Below are positions 15,764 to 24,136 of a stretch of 34,693 bases of DNA, in pieces (the stretch's first letter is position 1; the number at the start of each line of letters is the position of its first letter). The notes below the pieces were generated by a model. It saw nothing but the letters and a program-made list of their open reading frames with translations, made no database searches and had not been told where the DNA came from. This stretch comes from Clostridia bacterium (GTDB lineage: Bacteria > Bacillota > Clostridia > Christensenellales > DTU072). The DNA lies in contig JAFQOO010000006.1 in NCBI GenBank assembly GCA_017403145.1, positions 1 to 34,693 of the forward strand, written 5' to 3'. Both the position numbers and the translations under genes were made by a program.

Positions 15764-15850
15764 TGGTGCCGAAGGCGGGACTTGAACCCGCACGAGGTCA
15801 TCCCTCAACGGATTTTGAGTCCGTCGCGTCTGCCATTCCACCACTTCGGC
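15764..15850 (-). tRNA. tRNA-Leu (anticodon CAA)
   Basis: The 87-base gene has a 7-bp GCCGAAG/CTTCGGC acceptor stem, encoded CCA, a GTTCAAGTC T-loop region, a long variable arm typical of class II tRNA, and the anticodon loop CTCAAAA, giving CAA. It sits at the right edge of the island, whose genes lie downstream of its 3' end. Confidence 0.95.
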
Positions 15851-15927
15851 TTAAGTGCTAGATTATATTAGCATATTTGATGAAGCTTTGCAATACTTTT
15901 TATTCGTTTTTCATTAAAATTTCTTTG

Positions 15928-15956
15928 TTGACCTATCCATTTTTATTAGGTATAAT
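15928..15956 (+). promoter_or_regulatory. Promoter of the alpha/beta hydrolase gene
   Basis: TTGACC (15928-15933) and TATAAT (15951-15956) have a 17-base spacer, about 40 bases before the ATG. Confidence 0.75.
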
Positions 15957-15995
15957 AATTCTATCTTTAAAATATATCTTTACGGAGTACCTATT

Positions 15996-16928
15996 ATGTG
16001 GACAATCATTGGTAGTGTGTTGGGAGCTGTTGCTTTTTTGGTCGTATTGGTGTTCGCCGGCTTTGGTATCGGCTTTTATGGTATGATAGTCAAACCTAAA
16101 AACGGTTTAGAGGGCAAATCCGAAGAGGAATATACCGACTACGAAAAAGCGGTTGTTCGCGCCGAAAAAGTACTACGTGCTATGCCTAACGAACCCGTAA
16201 AAGTGGTAACCCACGACGGACTTACGTTACGTGGTAATTTTATTAGAGCCGAGGGCGAAAGCAAGATTACCATTCTATGCTTGCACGGATATACCTCTAA
16301 CGGATATGCCGAATTTTCCGAAAAAGCTCAAGACTACCTAAAAGAGGGCTGGAACGTTCTTCTAGTAAATCATCGTAACCACGGGCCTAGCGAAGGCAAA
16401 TACGTGGGCTTCGCAACCCTTGACCGCATAGACGCCCTACTATGGCTAAAAGAGATAGAAAGACTTGTTCCCGGTGGCGTAATATTTATAACCGGCGTAT
16501 CTATGGGTGGCGCGACAGCAATGCAAACAGCCAACCTAGCGCTCCCCTCTTCGGTAAAAGGCATAATAGAGGATTGCGGTTTTACTACTTGTAGGGAAGA
16601 ATTTTTGTGGAGAGCCAGAACGGTTGTAAAATGCACTCCTAAATGGGCAATCGAAATTCTTGGCCTATACATAAAAGTATTTGCGGGCTATGGGCTAGAG
16701 GATAGTTCCTCTTTGATTGCTTGCAAAGAAGCAAAGGTTCCTATGATGTTTATACACGGTAATGCCGACGACGTCGTGCCGGTAGAAATGGCGTACGAGT
16801 GTTACAATGCTTGCACGACGGAAAAGGAGCTTGTAATCGTAGAGGGCTGCAAGCACGCACGTGCTCATTACCACGCAAGAGAACAATATATGAACGCTGT
16901 TAAAGGCTTTATAGCCAAACACAAATAG
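15996..16928 (+). CDS. Membrane-anchored alpha/beta hydrolase
   Basis: A 310-residue serine hydrolase. Residues 3-30 form an N-terminal membrane anchor. The hydrolase fold follows, with LCLHGYTSNG (oxyanion region, about 94-103), NHRNHGPSEG, the nucleophile elbow GVSMGG (Ser169), an Asp in HGNADDVVP and a C-terminal His in EGCKHARAH. The pattern fits the YqkD/BAAT-like cytoplasmic-membrane hydrolases common in clostridia, whose substrates are mostly unknown. The gene has its own promoter and is followed by tRNA-Pro. Confidence 0.85.
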   Translation: MWTIIGSVLGAVAFLVVLVFAGFGIGFYGMIVKPKNGLEGKSEEEYTDYEKAVVRAEKVLRAMPNEPVKVVTHDGLTLRGNFIRAEGESKITILCLHGYTSNGYAEFSEKAQDYLKEGWNVLLVNHRNHGPSEGKYVGFATLDRIDALLWLKEIERLVPGGVIFITGVSMGGATAMQTANLALPSSVKGIIEDCGFTTCREEFLWRARTVVKCTPKWAIEILGLYIKVFAGYGLEDSSSLIACKEAKVPMMFIHGNADDVVPVEMAYECYNACTTEKELVIVEGCKHARAHYHAREQYMNAVKGFIAKHK

Positions 16929-16946
16929 CGATTCTACCCAAAATCA

Positions 16947-16975
16947 TTGACAATCAAGCGGTATTATGATAGATT
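16947..16975 (+). promoter_or_regulatory. Promoter of tRNA-Pro
   Basis: TTGACA (16947-16952) and TAGATT (16970-16975) are spaced by 17 bases, 11 bases before the tRNA. Confidence 0.65.
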
Positions 16976-16986
16976 AAATACCGCGC

Positions 16987-17063
16987 CGAGGTGTAGCGCA
17001 GTTTGGTAGCGCGCTTGGTTCGGGACCAAGAGGTCGTGGGTTCAAATCCCGTCACCTCGACCA
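16987..17063 (+). tRNA. tRNA-Pro (anticodon CGG)
   Basis: A 77-base cloverleaf with acceptor CGAGGTG/CACCTCG, anticodon stem CTTGG/CCAAG around TTCGGGA, T arm GTGGGTTCAAATCCCGT-like, and encoded CCA. Confidence 0.95.
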
Positions 17064-17068
17064 AAAAG

Positions 17069-17100
17069 AAAACACGCGATTTTGCGTGTTTTTCTTTTTG
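17069..17100 (+). terminator. Terminator of tRNA-Pro
   Basis: AAAACACGC (17069-17077) pairs with GCGTGTTTT (17084-17092), followed by a T-rich tail. Repeat R2 begins shortly after. Confidence 0.85.
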
Positions 17101-17119
17101 CCGTCGCGATGGGATAGTT

Positions 17120-17265
17120 CACCCGTTTGCGTTAGCAAATCGGGTGCATTAGTTTTTGCATTGACTCACTTTGTTCGAATGATAGTTCGCATTGCTCACA
17201 TTATAGCCAATTGCTTGGCACTTTGCTTGGGCAAAAACCTGGCGAAAGCAAACACTCTGTGTTTG
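17120..17265 (+). repeat. Structured intergenic repeat, copy R2
   Basis: The core 17150-17251 is 101/102 identical, inverted, to 6131-6232. The 5' hairpin is CACCCGTTTGC/GCAAATCGGGTG (17120-17146) and the 3' hairpin CAAACAC/GTGTTTG (17249-17265). Both have counterparts in R1 with different but mostly still paired bases. It lies between a terminator and a promoter and has no believable ORF. Confidence 0.85.
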
Positions 17266-17404
17266 TGTATGTATTACTAATATCGTTAGTTACGTACTAT
17301 TCCATAGTATACTATCCTACTTTGCGCGAGACATCCTTTCGCTATCCCGTCAACACTTGCTTTATTATATCATCAAAAATTTTAATAACTACCTCTCTTT
17401 TATT

Positions 17405-17432
17405 TTGCACTTTTTGGGCGTTGTGCTATAAT
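17405..17432 (+). promoter_or_regulatory. Promoter of the IT-superfamily transporter
   Basis: TTGCAC (17405-17410) and TATAAT (17427-17432) are spaced by 16 bases, 20 bases before the ATG. Confidence 0.7.
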
Positions 17433-17452
17433 ACGTCGGGAGAAAAATTTGG

Positions 17453-18769
17453 ATGGTTATGACTATTGCGGTAAGCGTGCTTACCATAGTGGAAATCTTA
17501 ATATTTTTGGTACTTAAACCCAGCCTTACCGTTAGGGGTAAATCGATTAGCTTCTATTGGATTATAGCTCTCGGCGGTGCCATTTCCCTACTCGCCCTTG
17601 GTTGCATAGATTTTGAAACAGCGCTAGAAGGCTTAACTCGCGACACCTCGGTCAACCCTTTGAAGCTTCTCGTTATTTTCTTCGGTATGACTTTCCTTTC
17701 CGTCTTCCTCGACGAAATGAACCTTTTTGAATATCTAGCTTCGTTTGCGGTTAGACACGCAAAGTCTACCCAAAAGAGTTTGTTCTTGATGCTATACCTG
17801 ATGGTATCACTCCTTACCGCGGTAACCTCTAACGACGTTGTTATACTTACCTTTACCCCTTTTATTTTGCACTTCGCTAAAAAAGTTCGCATCAATCCTA
17901 TGCCCTATCTTATTGCCGAATTCGTTGCAGCCAACACCCTTAGTATGACTTTGATTATCGGCAATCCTACTAACATTTATCTCGCTACGGGTATCGGTAT
18001 TGACTTTTTTGGCTACCTAAAGGTTATGATTTTACCAAGCATACTTTGTTCTGTAGGCGCATATTTTATTCTCCGCGCTCTATTCCACAAGCAGTTAAGA
18101 GAGGCTTTGCACGTGGTACAAGACAGCGTTTCTCTTGGCGATAAGTTTATGCTTATCGTAGGCGTTGCCCACCTCGTAATAGCAATAGTCGCGCTTTCTA
18201 TTTGTTCCTATATCGGCATAGAAATGTATCTCGCTGTAGCGGTTATCGTAGGTAGCCTTGTTCTTATCACCCTCGTTTATTCGCTAATAAAAAAGAAGGG
18301 CCTTTCCCTTTACGTTCGCGTACTAAAGCGCTTGCCTTACGCCCTAGTTCCCTTCGTACTATCAATGTTTATTATCGTGCTTTCGCTAAATCTATGTGGC
18401 GTAACCAAAATTATCGCCGACCTCTTTAGCAAGGGCGATAGCATATTCGTTTATGGTCTAGCATCTTTCTTCTCCGCCAACGTATTTAACAACATACCTA
18501 TGAGCGTTCTCTTTTCCGATATCCTTTCCATTTCCAACCTAGTGGGAAAAGACCTCTATGGTGCGTTATTTGCTTCGGTTATAGGCTCGAATATCGGTGC
18601 ATATCTTTCACCGGTAGGCGCGCTTGCGGGCATTATGTGGCTTTCCATTCTAAAGAAGAACGGACACCCCCTATCCTTTATTCACTTTATGAAATATGGT
18701 GTTATCATAAGCATTCCGATTATGATTCTTGCCTTACTCACCCTACACGTATCTATATTGTTTATTTAG
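17453..18769 (+). CDS. ArsB/NhaD-type ion transporter (IT superfamily)
   Basis: A 438-residue membrane protein with ten or more hydrophobic segments and two related halves. The re-entrant motifs of the ion transporter superfamily are present: SNDVVILTFTPF and GNPTNIYLA in the first half, FNNIPMSVLF and GSNIGAYLSPVGALAG in the second. Relatives carry arsenite, citrate, other dicarboxylates or Na+/H+; the sequence alone does not choose among these. No ars genes are nearby. GGGAG lies ten bases before the chosen ATG. It is monocistronic by position. Confidence 0.85.
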   Translation: MVMTIAVSVLTIVEILIFLVLKPSLTVRGKSISFYWIIALGGAISLLALGCIDFETALEGLTRDTSVNPLKLLVIFFGMTFLSVFLDEMNLFEYLASFAVRHAKSTQKSLFLMLYLMVSLLTAVTSNDVVILTFTPFILHFAKKVRINPMPYLIAEFVAANTLSMTLIIGNPTNIYLATGIGIDFFGYLKVMILPSILCSVGAYFILRALFHKQLREALHVVQDSVSLGDKFMLIVGVAHLVIAIVALSICSYIGIEMYLAVAVIVGSLVLITLVYSLIKKKGLSLYVRVLKRLPYALVPFVLSMFIIVLSLNLCGVTKIIADLFSKGDSIFVYGLASFFSANVFNNIPMSVLFSDILSISNLVGKDLYGALFASVIGSNIGAYLSPVGALAGIMWLSILKKNGHPLSFIHFMKYGVIISIPIMILALLTLHVSILFI

Positions 18770-18832
18770 TTAAGATTTTTCCCTATTGCATTTTAATGGT
18801 TTTTATATTATAATTTTTTTGGAGGTGGTAGT

Positions 18833-19408
18833 ATGTCAAAAAAGGTTAACTTTTCTTTTAAGCAACCCGACGAATGGCACATTATTAAACCCGCTTTCTA
18901 TCGAAATTTCTCTATCTTATCAACCGAAGACATTCCTTGCCTATATGGTTTTGCAATACCACGCTTAACTTCGGGATATGACGTTGTATCTATGTATGAT
19001 TACGGGCTTTGGTCGGACTCTTTTATTGAAACATTAAAAATAGAACTAAAAAGACTTGATGCTGACCCCGAAGATACGTCCTATACTAATGATTTTATAG
19101 CAGAAAATGCCGAGGGTTACGCTGTAACCTGTACAACTTATATGAAACCATTGTTCTATAAATCAACCACGTTTTATAATATGCCTTGTTACATAAATAT
19201 TATGAAAATTATAACCAACGTGGGAGTATCTTATTCCTTGCAAGCCTATATTAATCTTGATGGACATTGTCTTTATTTTGGTACCTCTGTACCTAAAATC
19301 GACGAAAAAGACCCTTTTAATAGTGTGATAGAGAAATATGATTATATCTACGATATGTTCTATAAACTTATTGCTTCTTTGAAAGTAACCGAAGAAGATG
19401 ATGAATAA
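18833..19408 (+). CDS. Hypothetical protein, 191 residues
   Basis: I do not recognise this family. The protein is soluble, aromatic-rich and ends in an acidic tail (VTEEDDE). The alternation of beta-like stretches (YGFAIPRLTSGYDVVSMYDYG, then NVGVSYSLQAYINLDGH) suggests a compact alpha/beta fold. TTTTGGAGGTGG directly upstream of the ATG is a strong ribosome binding site. It stands alone between the transporter and repeat S2. Confidence 0.65.
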   Translation: MSKKVNFSFKQPDEWHIIKPAFYRNFSILSTEDIPCLYGFAIPRLTSGYDVVSMYDYGLWSDSFIETLKIELKRLDADPEDTSYTNDFIAENAEGYAVTCTTYMKPLFYKSTTFYNMPCYINIMKIITNVGVSYSLQAYINLDGHCLYFGTSVPKIDEKDPFNSVIEKYDYIYDMFYKLIASLKVTEEDDE

Positions 19409-19445
19409 ATATACGGGGGTTGCCATTAGGGATTTTTAGTTTATA

Positions 19446-19757
19446 ACAAAAGTGTAGCCCACTATACTTCGCTTTAAGGCGAAATATGGTGGGCTTTATC
19501 TTTACCACAAAAGCTTAAGATAATTTAGTTTTATTTTTAGCCTTGTGGCTAAAAGTTATATTGCTTGTTTTACAAACAGTTATATTTTGGCTAATGCCAA
19601 AGTTATATTAAATAAATCCACAACTTGCCGTAGGCAAATATCACTGCCGATAGACAATATCACTTTGAAAAATATCTTGCTTTGCAAGGAAATTTTTCAA
19701 AATATCACAAATCCGCAAGGATTTATTTAGTTGTCGAATCCCTTGTAGGGACTCGAC
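19446..19757 (+). repeat. Multi-hairpin dispersed repeat, copy S2
   Basis: It opens with an 18-pair hairpin (19456-19495) that carries the same single C-A mismatch as copy S1. Short hairpins follow: TTTTAGCC/GGCTAAAA, TTGT/ACAA type, TTTGGC/GCCAAA, TTGCC/GGCAA, a long TTTGAAAAAT/ATTTTTCAAA (19664-19701), AAATCC/GGATTT, and GTCGAATCCC/GGGACTCGAC (19733-19757). The seven-base linkers are GTTATAT or ATATCAC. It fills the whole 375-base gap and may also terminate the convergent genes on each side. Confidence 0.8.
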
Positions 19758-19783
19758 TAATCGGCTCTTTTTATTACGTTAAA

Positions 19784-20050
19784 TTACTTATCCATTACCT
19801 TCTTTTTTTCGTAGGCTTCTCTAACCGCTATGGCAAGCTGGTCGGCACAAGAGGTAGATTTAAACCCACATTTGTTGCCCTTTAGTTTGCTCTCTATTTC
19901 TTCAACGGTCATACCATCAACAAGTGTAGAAATAGCCTTTAGATTACCATTACAGCCACCCATAAAGGATACGTTTTTAACGACGTTTCCTTCTAAATCA
20001 AAATCTATTTTCATAGCGCATACGCCTTTTGTTCTATAACTGTAGCCCAT
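19784..20050 (-). CDS. TSCPD domain protein (TIGR03905 type)
   Basis: An 88-residue protein that is essentially one TSCPD domain, the small Cys-containing domain otherwise found at the end of some ribonucleotide reductases. Visible elements are YRTKGVCAMKIDFD, SFMGGCNGNLKAIS and GFKSTSCADQLA, including the conserved Cys residues of a probable metal site. An AAGGAG site precedes the ATG. The role of stand-alone members is unknown. It is divergent from the AlkD-like gene. Confidence 0.85.
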   Translation of the reverse strand: MGYSYRTKGVCAMKIDFDLEGNVVKNVSFMGGCNGNLKAISTLVDGMTVEEIESKLKGNKCGFKSTSCADQLAIAVREAYEKKKVMDK

Positions 20051-20137
20051 TGCTTTTCTCCTTTTGGTCTTATAATTATATTTTAATCTATATCAAATAA
20101 ACTTTCAAGTTTTTTAGGGGTGTGTTATACTTTTATT

Positions 20138-20839
20138 ATGATAGAACGTATTCAAAACAAATTATTTTCTTTGCAAGACAATGGTTACAAGGCTTTCCAC
20201 GCCTCTCTTATGCCCACCGTTTCCAAAAACACCATTATTGGTGTGCGTGTACCTTTTCTTCGCAAGTATGCTAAAGAGCTTTATAAAAGTGGAGAATACG
20301 TGGATTTTCTACGCAATCTTCCTCACCGCTACTATGAGGAAAACAACCTACATTCCTTTATAATTTCTCTCCTCCCATACCAGTCTTTTCTTGTAGAAAT
20401 CGAGCGGTTTTTACCCTATATCGATAACTGGGCTACTTGTGATGGCTTGAAACCCAAATGTATCAAAGGTAACGAGCAAGACTTTGTTAACAAAATATAC
20501 GAGTGGTTATCAAGCGAACGTGAGTACACCGTACGTTTTGGCATAAGTATGCTACTAAGCTACTATCTTGACGAGCATTTCAAAGAAGAATATTTGGAGC
20601 GCGTTAGTAGCATTAGGAGTGAAAAATATTATATAAATATGATGATTGCCTGGTACTTTGCGACTGCTCTTTATAAAAAATACGACGCCACTATCCCCTA
20701 TTTACTTGAGCGCAAATTACCAATTTGGATACATAACAAAACCATACAAAAAGCCATTGAAAGTTATAGAATTACACCCAATCAAAAAATTTTCCTCAAA
20801 ACCCTAAAAATAAAGGTCGCAAGAGTCAAAGAAAATTAA
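20138..20839 (+). CDS. AlkD-like DNA alkylation repair protein
   Basis: A 233-residue all-helical HEAT-repeat protein of the AlkD/AlkC type, which excises alkylated bases. The motif IDNWATCDGLKPK (about 95-107) contains the Trp and Asp of the lesion-binding site, and MMIAWYFATALYKKY fits the later repeats. I prefer ATG 20138; a GTG at 20120 is also open. No ribosome binding site precedes 20138. A TATACT box ends about seven bases before it, so the message could be leaderless. The last 130 bases or so are duplicated at 25560-25705. Confidence 0.85.
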   Translation: MIERIQNKLFSLQDNGYKAFHASLMPTVSKNTIIGVRVPFLRKYAKELYKSGEYVDFLRNLPHRYYEENNLHSFIISLLPYQSFLVEIERFLPYIDNWATCDGLKPKCIKGNEQDFVNKIYEWLSSEREYTVRFGISMLLSYYLDEHFKEEYLERVSSIRSEKYYINMMIAWYFATALYKKYDATIPYLLERKLPIWIHNKTIQKAIESYRITPNQKIFLKTLKIKVARVKEN

Positions 20840-20853
20840 AAATTTTCCAAAAA
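20708..20853 (+). repeat. Direct repeat A: 3' end of the AlkD-like gene
   Basis: These 146 bases align without gaps to 25560-25705, with about ten mismatches, most of them clustered at 20786-20820. The two copies bracket the sigma/lipoprotein/exoprotein module. Confidence 0.9.
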
Positions 20854-21140
20854 CTTGAAATTTATATGCCCACGCCTTTACTAAGCAATGCAATCATTCG
20901 ATTCTAACGATTCTGAAGACTTCATCTGTCCAATAAAATGTTGATATTTTCTTCTAGAAATGACGTGCTCCCCCGTTTTTCTTTGGTGATAAAATATACT
21001 ATTTTTTAATAAGCCTTTTTATTGGTTCTCAACTTGTATTAACGCAACTTCCAAATCCAAATTGCTACATAAAAAACCTTGATATATTGTTACTCAAGGT
21101 TTTTATGTTTTTTATTTAATTTTTATTATAATACTTAAAT
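20854..21140 (-). terminator. Intergenic region with terminator of the exoprotein gene
   Basis: Between the two convergent genes the only clear signal is a hairpin AAAAACCTTGA (21072-21082) with its complement at 21094-21104. It acts as a terminator for the minus-strand exoprotein gene. The remainder shows no gene. Confidence 0.65.
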
Positions 21141-24119
21141 TTATGCAAAAAATTCTGCATACCTATTAAATAATGCGGATATTTCCTCAAGTGTGATTAA
21201 TCCCTTTCCTATAGATATCTTTAGATAATTACCATTAAAAGCATCGTATACATCTTGGGGCATTGGTATTAAAGAACTTAACTCCTCATACGTGTAGATA
21301 CCATATGTATCTATATCTATTTGTAAGCTTTCTTCATCATATGCCATAGTTTCAGGGTTTACTTCTAGTATATTTATTAATCCTTCCGTTGCCCCTGGCA
21401 TAGAAAGCATCCCATTCACATAATAACATAGATACCCATAGGTAACAGGACTATAGGCTCGAGTCACCTTTGTTTCCACCTGCACGGATATTAGCTGCAC
21501 ATTTGTGTATATCAGATTCTCGCTGTTGTTTGTAGTTTGTTTGTTAAAATAATGACCTATATATTTTTCCGCATCATTTCTTAAAAACACATACTGGTTA
21601 AGATTTATATCAAAAAATGCATGTTCATCTATTACTTGAACTTCCGTACCATCATTAAAGAATAAATGTATTACCTCATAGGTAGTTTGCTCGTCACTGT
21701 CTATAAATAATATAGGTGCGCTATCGAACATTCCTGTAAACATATTCCAAACTAGTAAATATTCATTTCCTGTGAGATTCTCTACTGCTACTTTACTACC
21801 ATCTGCTAGCGTGATTAAGGTGCCTTCCGCAACGCAAGAGGATTCATCCCATTTAGCATAAAGGGTGGTACCATCAACAACGGTTAATATATCCGTTATT
21901 TGTTCACCTGTCCCTCCCGCACCAGTAAACCAACCAGAAAAAGTATATCCTTTTCTATATGGTGCGTTTAATGATGAAAGAACTGGCGTATTAGCACTTT
22001 TAATAAAAGAAACAATATAATCATTGGTTATTGTACAATTCCAAACTACTGGACGGTTTGATACATTCCAATTTGATAACCATCCACTTGGTTTTGACAC
22101 ATGTGATGTGTAAACACTTAAATTGTGACAATTTGCAAAAGCATTGCCACCTATTGTTGTTATATTGGATGATATAATCACACTTCTTAACATATTACAT
22201 CCCGAGAACACGTCATATCCTATATATGATAAACTTGCTGGTAAAACAACATTATCTAGACTTGTACAACCATAAAAGGCGGCATTCTCCATTCTTACAA
22301 GCTGACAGCCTGTTGCAAATTTAACATTTGTCATCGCATAACAATTACTAAACGCATTATATCCTAAACTAGCGACACCCGCTGGTATTGTTATAGATTC
22401 TAAACTAGAACAGTTTTCAAAAGCAGAATTACCTATAGTTGTTAAATAACTACCTGCTTCAAATAAAACACTTGTCAAGTTATAGCAATTATTAAAAGTA
22501 TTCGCACCTAATCCGGTTACATAAGTGGGAATGGTTATAGAACTAAGACTACTACAATTAAAAAACGCTGCATTACCAATACTATTTAATTGTGAATTAT
22601 CTTCAAACACCACAGATAACATGTTTGTACAATTCGCAAATGCTTGAGTGCCAATAGACATAACATTGGCTGGAATAATAGTGGAACTAATGTTTCTTTG
22701 ATTTTCAAAAGCAGAATTACCAATTGCTGAAACAATTTTACCCATTATAGAGGTAGGCATATTGAATGCACCAACAGGACTAAAATTCACACTATTTAAG
22801 CATAAAGTATTACTTGTTAAAGAAACCGTATTAAAAGAATCATTTGTTAAAGGTGTAACATTTAATGTAGCCATAACATTGGTTATTCGACAAGCATATC
22901 CTTGGTCTCCCCCGCCCAAAACATACCCACTGGCAAAATGCATTCCTATAAGATAAAGTGTATTTCCATCATCATAATAAACAGGTCCACCACTATCTCC
23001 GCCCTGCCCCTCGTTTGTATAGCGGAAAGTGTTGGTTATTTTTGTTCCATCTATCGTTACTGAAACATTTGTACTTCTTATTTCCCCTATTGTTACACCT
23101 GTAGTCTGTCCAACACGTTTGGTAGGTTGCCCTCTAACAATTTGTTCATCACTGCCTAAGCGAATATTAGTAAATGTCGTTGTATCATATCTTGCGTCTG
23201 CTGTAACACTCCAGTCTTCAGCTGTTTCATAGGGTATAAACGCCGCATCTACTGAACCAGAGCGTTGACCTTTCGCGCCTATCACACCAATATTTCTATT
23301 TTCACTAAATGAAACTGAATTGTCAGCATTAAATGTTACATGACCACCATAAATCATATTTGGATTACCGCTCGTTACTTTTGCAACATGCTCATTTGTT
23401 ATTACGCCGATTTTACCTGTAACATTATCAATTGCATTCACACAAATGCTACCCCAAGAAACCTGGTTACTATCAATTCTATGATATAGAGACTCGCCTC
23501 CATATGCCGTTGCGTTATTTTCTATATTCATTGAAGGCTCAACTTCAAAGGCAATCGTATTCGGTTCATATAGTTCAATTTCTTGCAATTTTGAAATAAT
23601 AACATCTATAGTTTCTTCATTAATTAACTCAACAAAAACTGAATTCGTTTCATCATCAATTCCAACTGCGTAAACATCGTATTCTAACATCATATCTTCT
23701 ATTACAAGCATAATTTCTTGTAAAAAATTATAAGAAAAGTCAAAATCTCGATATATAACATTCCCATTATTCATCTTAGACGCTTTTTTGTTTAATTTTG
23801 CACTTTCACTATTAACAACGCCTATGTTTAAAAAACCATTATCATCAATGTACATTCCTGCATATTCATCCTTGAATACGTCAATCTCTCTATCGTTCGA
23901 CTTAATTCTTTTTATCAAATATTCCTTTCGAAATTGTGAATGTAAAAACATACTTTGTTTAACTCTTCCCTGGTATGTAGAATTGGATGGATTTGACAAT
24001 TTTTCTTCCACTATTGCTATTGCTTTACTTTCGCTAATTGGTAGTGCAGATAAAAGCAAAGCCATTATCAAAGCGATTCCTACTAACATAGCATATAATA
24101 GTTTTCTTTTAGTTTTCAT
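21141..24119 (-). CDS. Secreted trypsin-like protease with BspA-LRR, InlB repeat and Hint domain
   Basis: A 992-residue exported protein. Residues 1-31 are a signal peptide (MKTKRK, then a hydrophobic core). A trypsin-like serine protease domain has His244 in ITNEHVAK, Asp291 in SVDAAFIPY and Ser376 in GQGGDSGGPV. BspA-type leucine-rich repeats run at about 465-670 (units such as IGNSAFENCSSLESITIPA). An InlB B-repeat lies at about 700-757 (GYTFSGWFTGAG, TLYAKW). A Hint domain begins at Cys762 (CVAEGTLITLADGSKVAVENL, shown as family start) with DEHAFF as the His block near 831-836. The usual terminal His-Asn is absent (VNGMLSMPG). A 90-residue tail follows. The start has AGGAGG upstream. It is the last gene of the sigma-factor operon. 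Confidence 0.85.
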   Translation of the reverse strand: MKTKRKLLYAMLVGIALIMALLLSALPISESKAIAIVEEKLSNPSNSTYQGRVKQSMFLHSQFRKEYLIKRIKSNDREIDVFKDEYAGMYIDDNGFLNIGVVNSESAKLNKKASKMNNGNVIYRDFDFSYNFLQEIMLVIEDMMLEYDVYAVGIDDETNSVFVELINEETIDVIISKLQEIELYEPNTIAFEVEPSMNIENNATAYGGESLYHRIDSNQVSWGSICVNAIDNVTGKIGVITNEHVAKVTSGNPNMIYGGHVTFNADNSVSFSENRNIGVIGAKGQRSGSVDAAFIPYETAEDWSVTADARYDTTTFTNIRLGSDEQIVRGQPTKRVGQTTGVTIGEIRSTNVSVTIDGTKITNTFRYTNEGQGGDSGGPVYYDDGNTLYLIGMHFASGYVLGGGDQGYACRITNVMATLNVTPLTNDSFNTVSLTSNTLCLNSVNFSPVGAFNMPTSIMGKIVSAIGNSAFENQRNISSTIIPANVMSIGTQAFANCTNMLSVVFEDNSQLNSIGNAAFFNCSSLSSITIPTYVTGLGANTFNNCYNLTSVLFEAGSYLTTIGNSAFENCSSLESITIPAGVASLGYNAFSNCYAMTNVKFATGCQLVRMENAAFYGCTSLDNVVLPASLSYIGYDVFSGCNMLRSVIISSNITTIGGNAFANCHNLSVYTSHVSKPSGWLSNWNVSNRPVVWNCTITNDYIVSFIKSANTPVLSSLNAPYRKGYTFSGWFTGAGGTGEQITDILTVVDGTTLYAKWDESSCVAEGTLITLADGSKVAVENLTGNEYLLVWNMFTGMFDSAPILFIDSDEQTTYEVIHLFFNDGTEVQVIDEHAFFDINLNQYVFLRNDAEKYIGHYFNKQTTNNSENLIYTNVQLISVQVETKVTRAYSPVTYGYLCYYVNGMLSMPGATEGLINILEVNPETMAYDEESLQIDIDTYGIYTYEELSSLIPMPQDVYDAFNGNYLKISIGKGLITLEEISALFNRYAEFFA

Positions 24120-24136
24120 TTGTTTTTCCTCCTGCT

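Noticed and set aside
17086..17462. Small frames inside repeat R2 and the following gap
   Set aside because: They begin in the tRNA terminator or repeat and lack start signals.
19500..19757. CRISPR array, because of repeated short units
   Set aside because: The units are different hairpins joined by seven-base linkers. There is no constant repeat with 30-base spacers and no cas gene.
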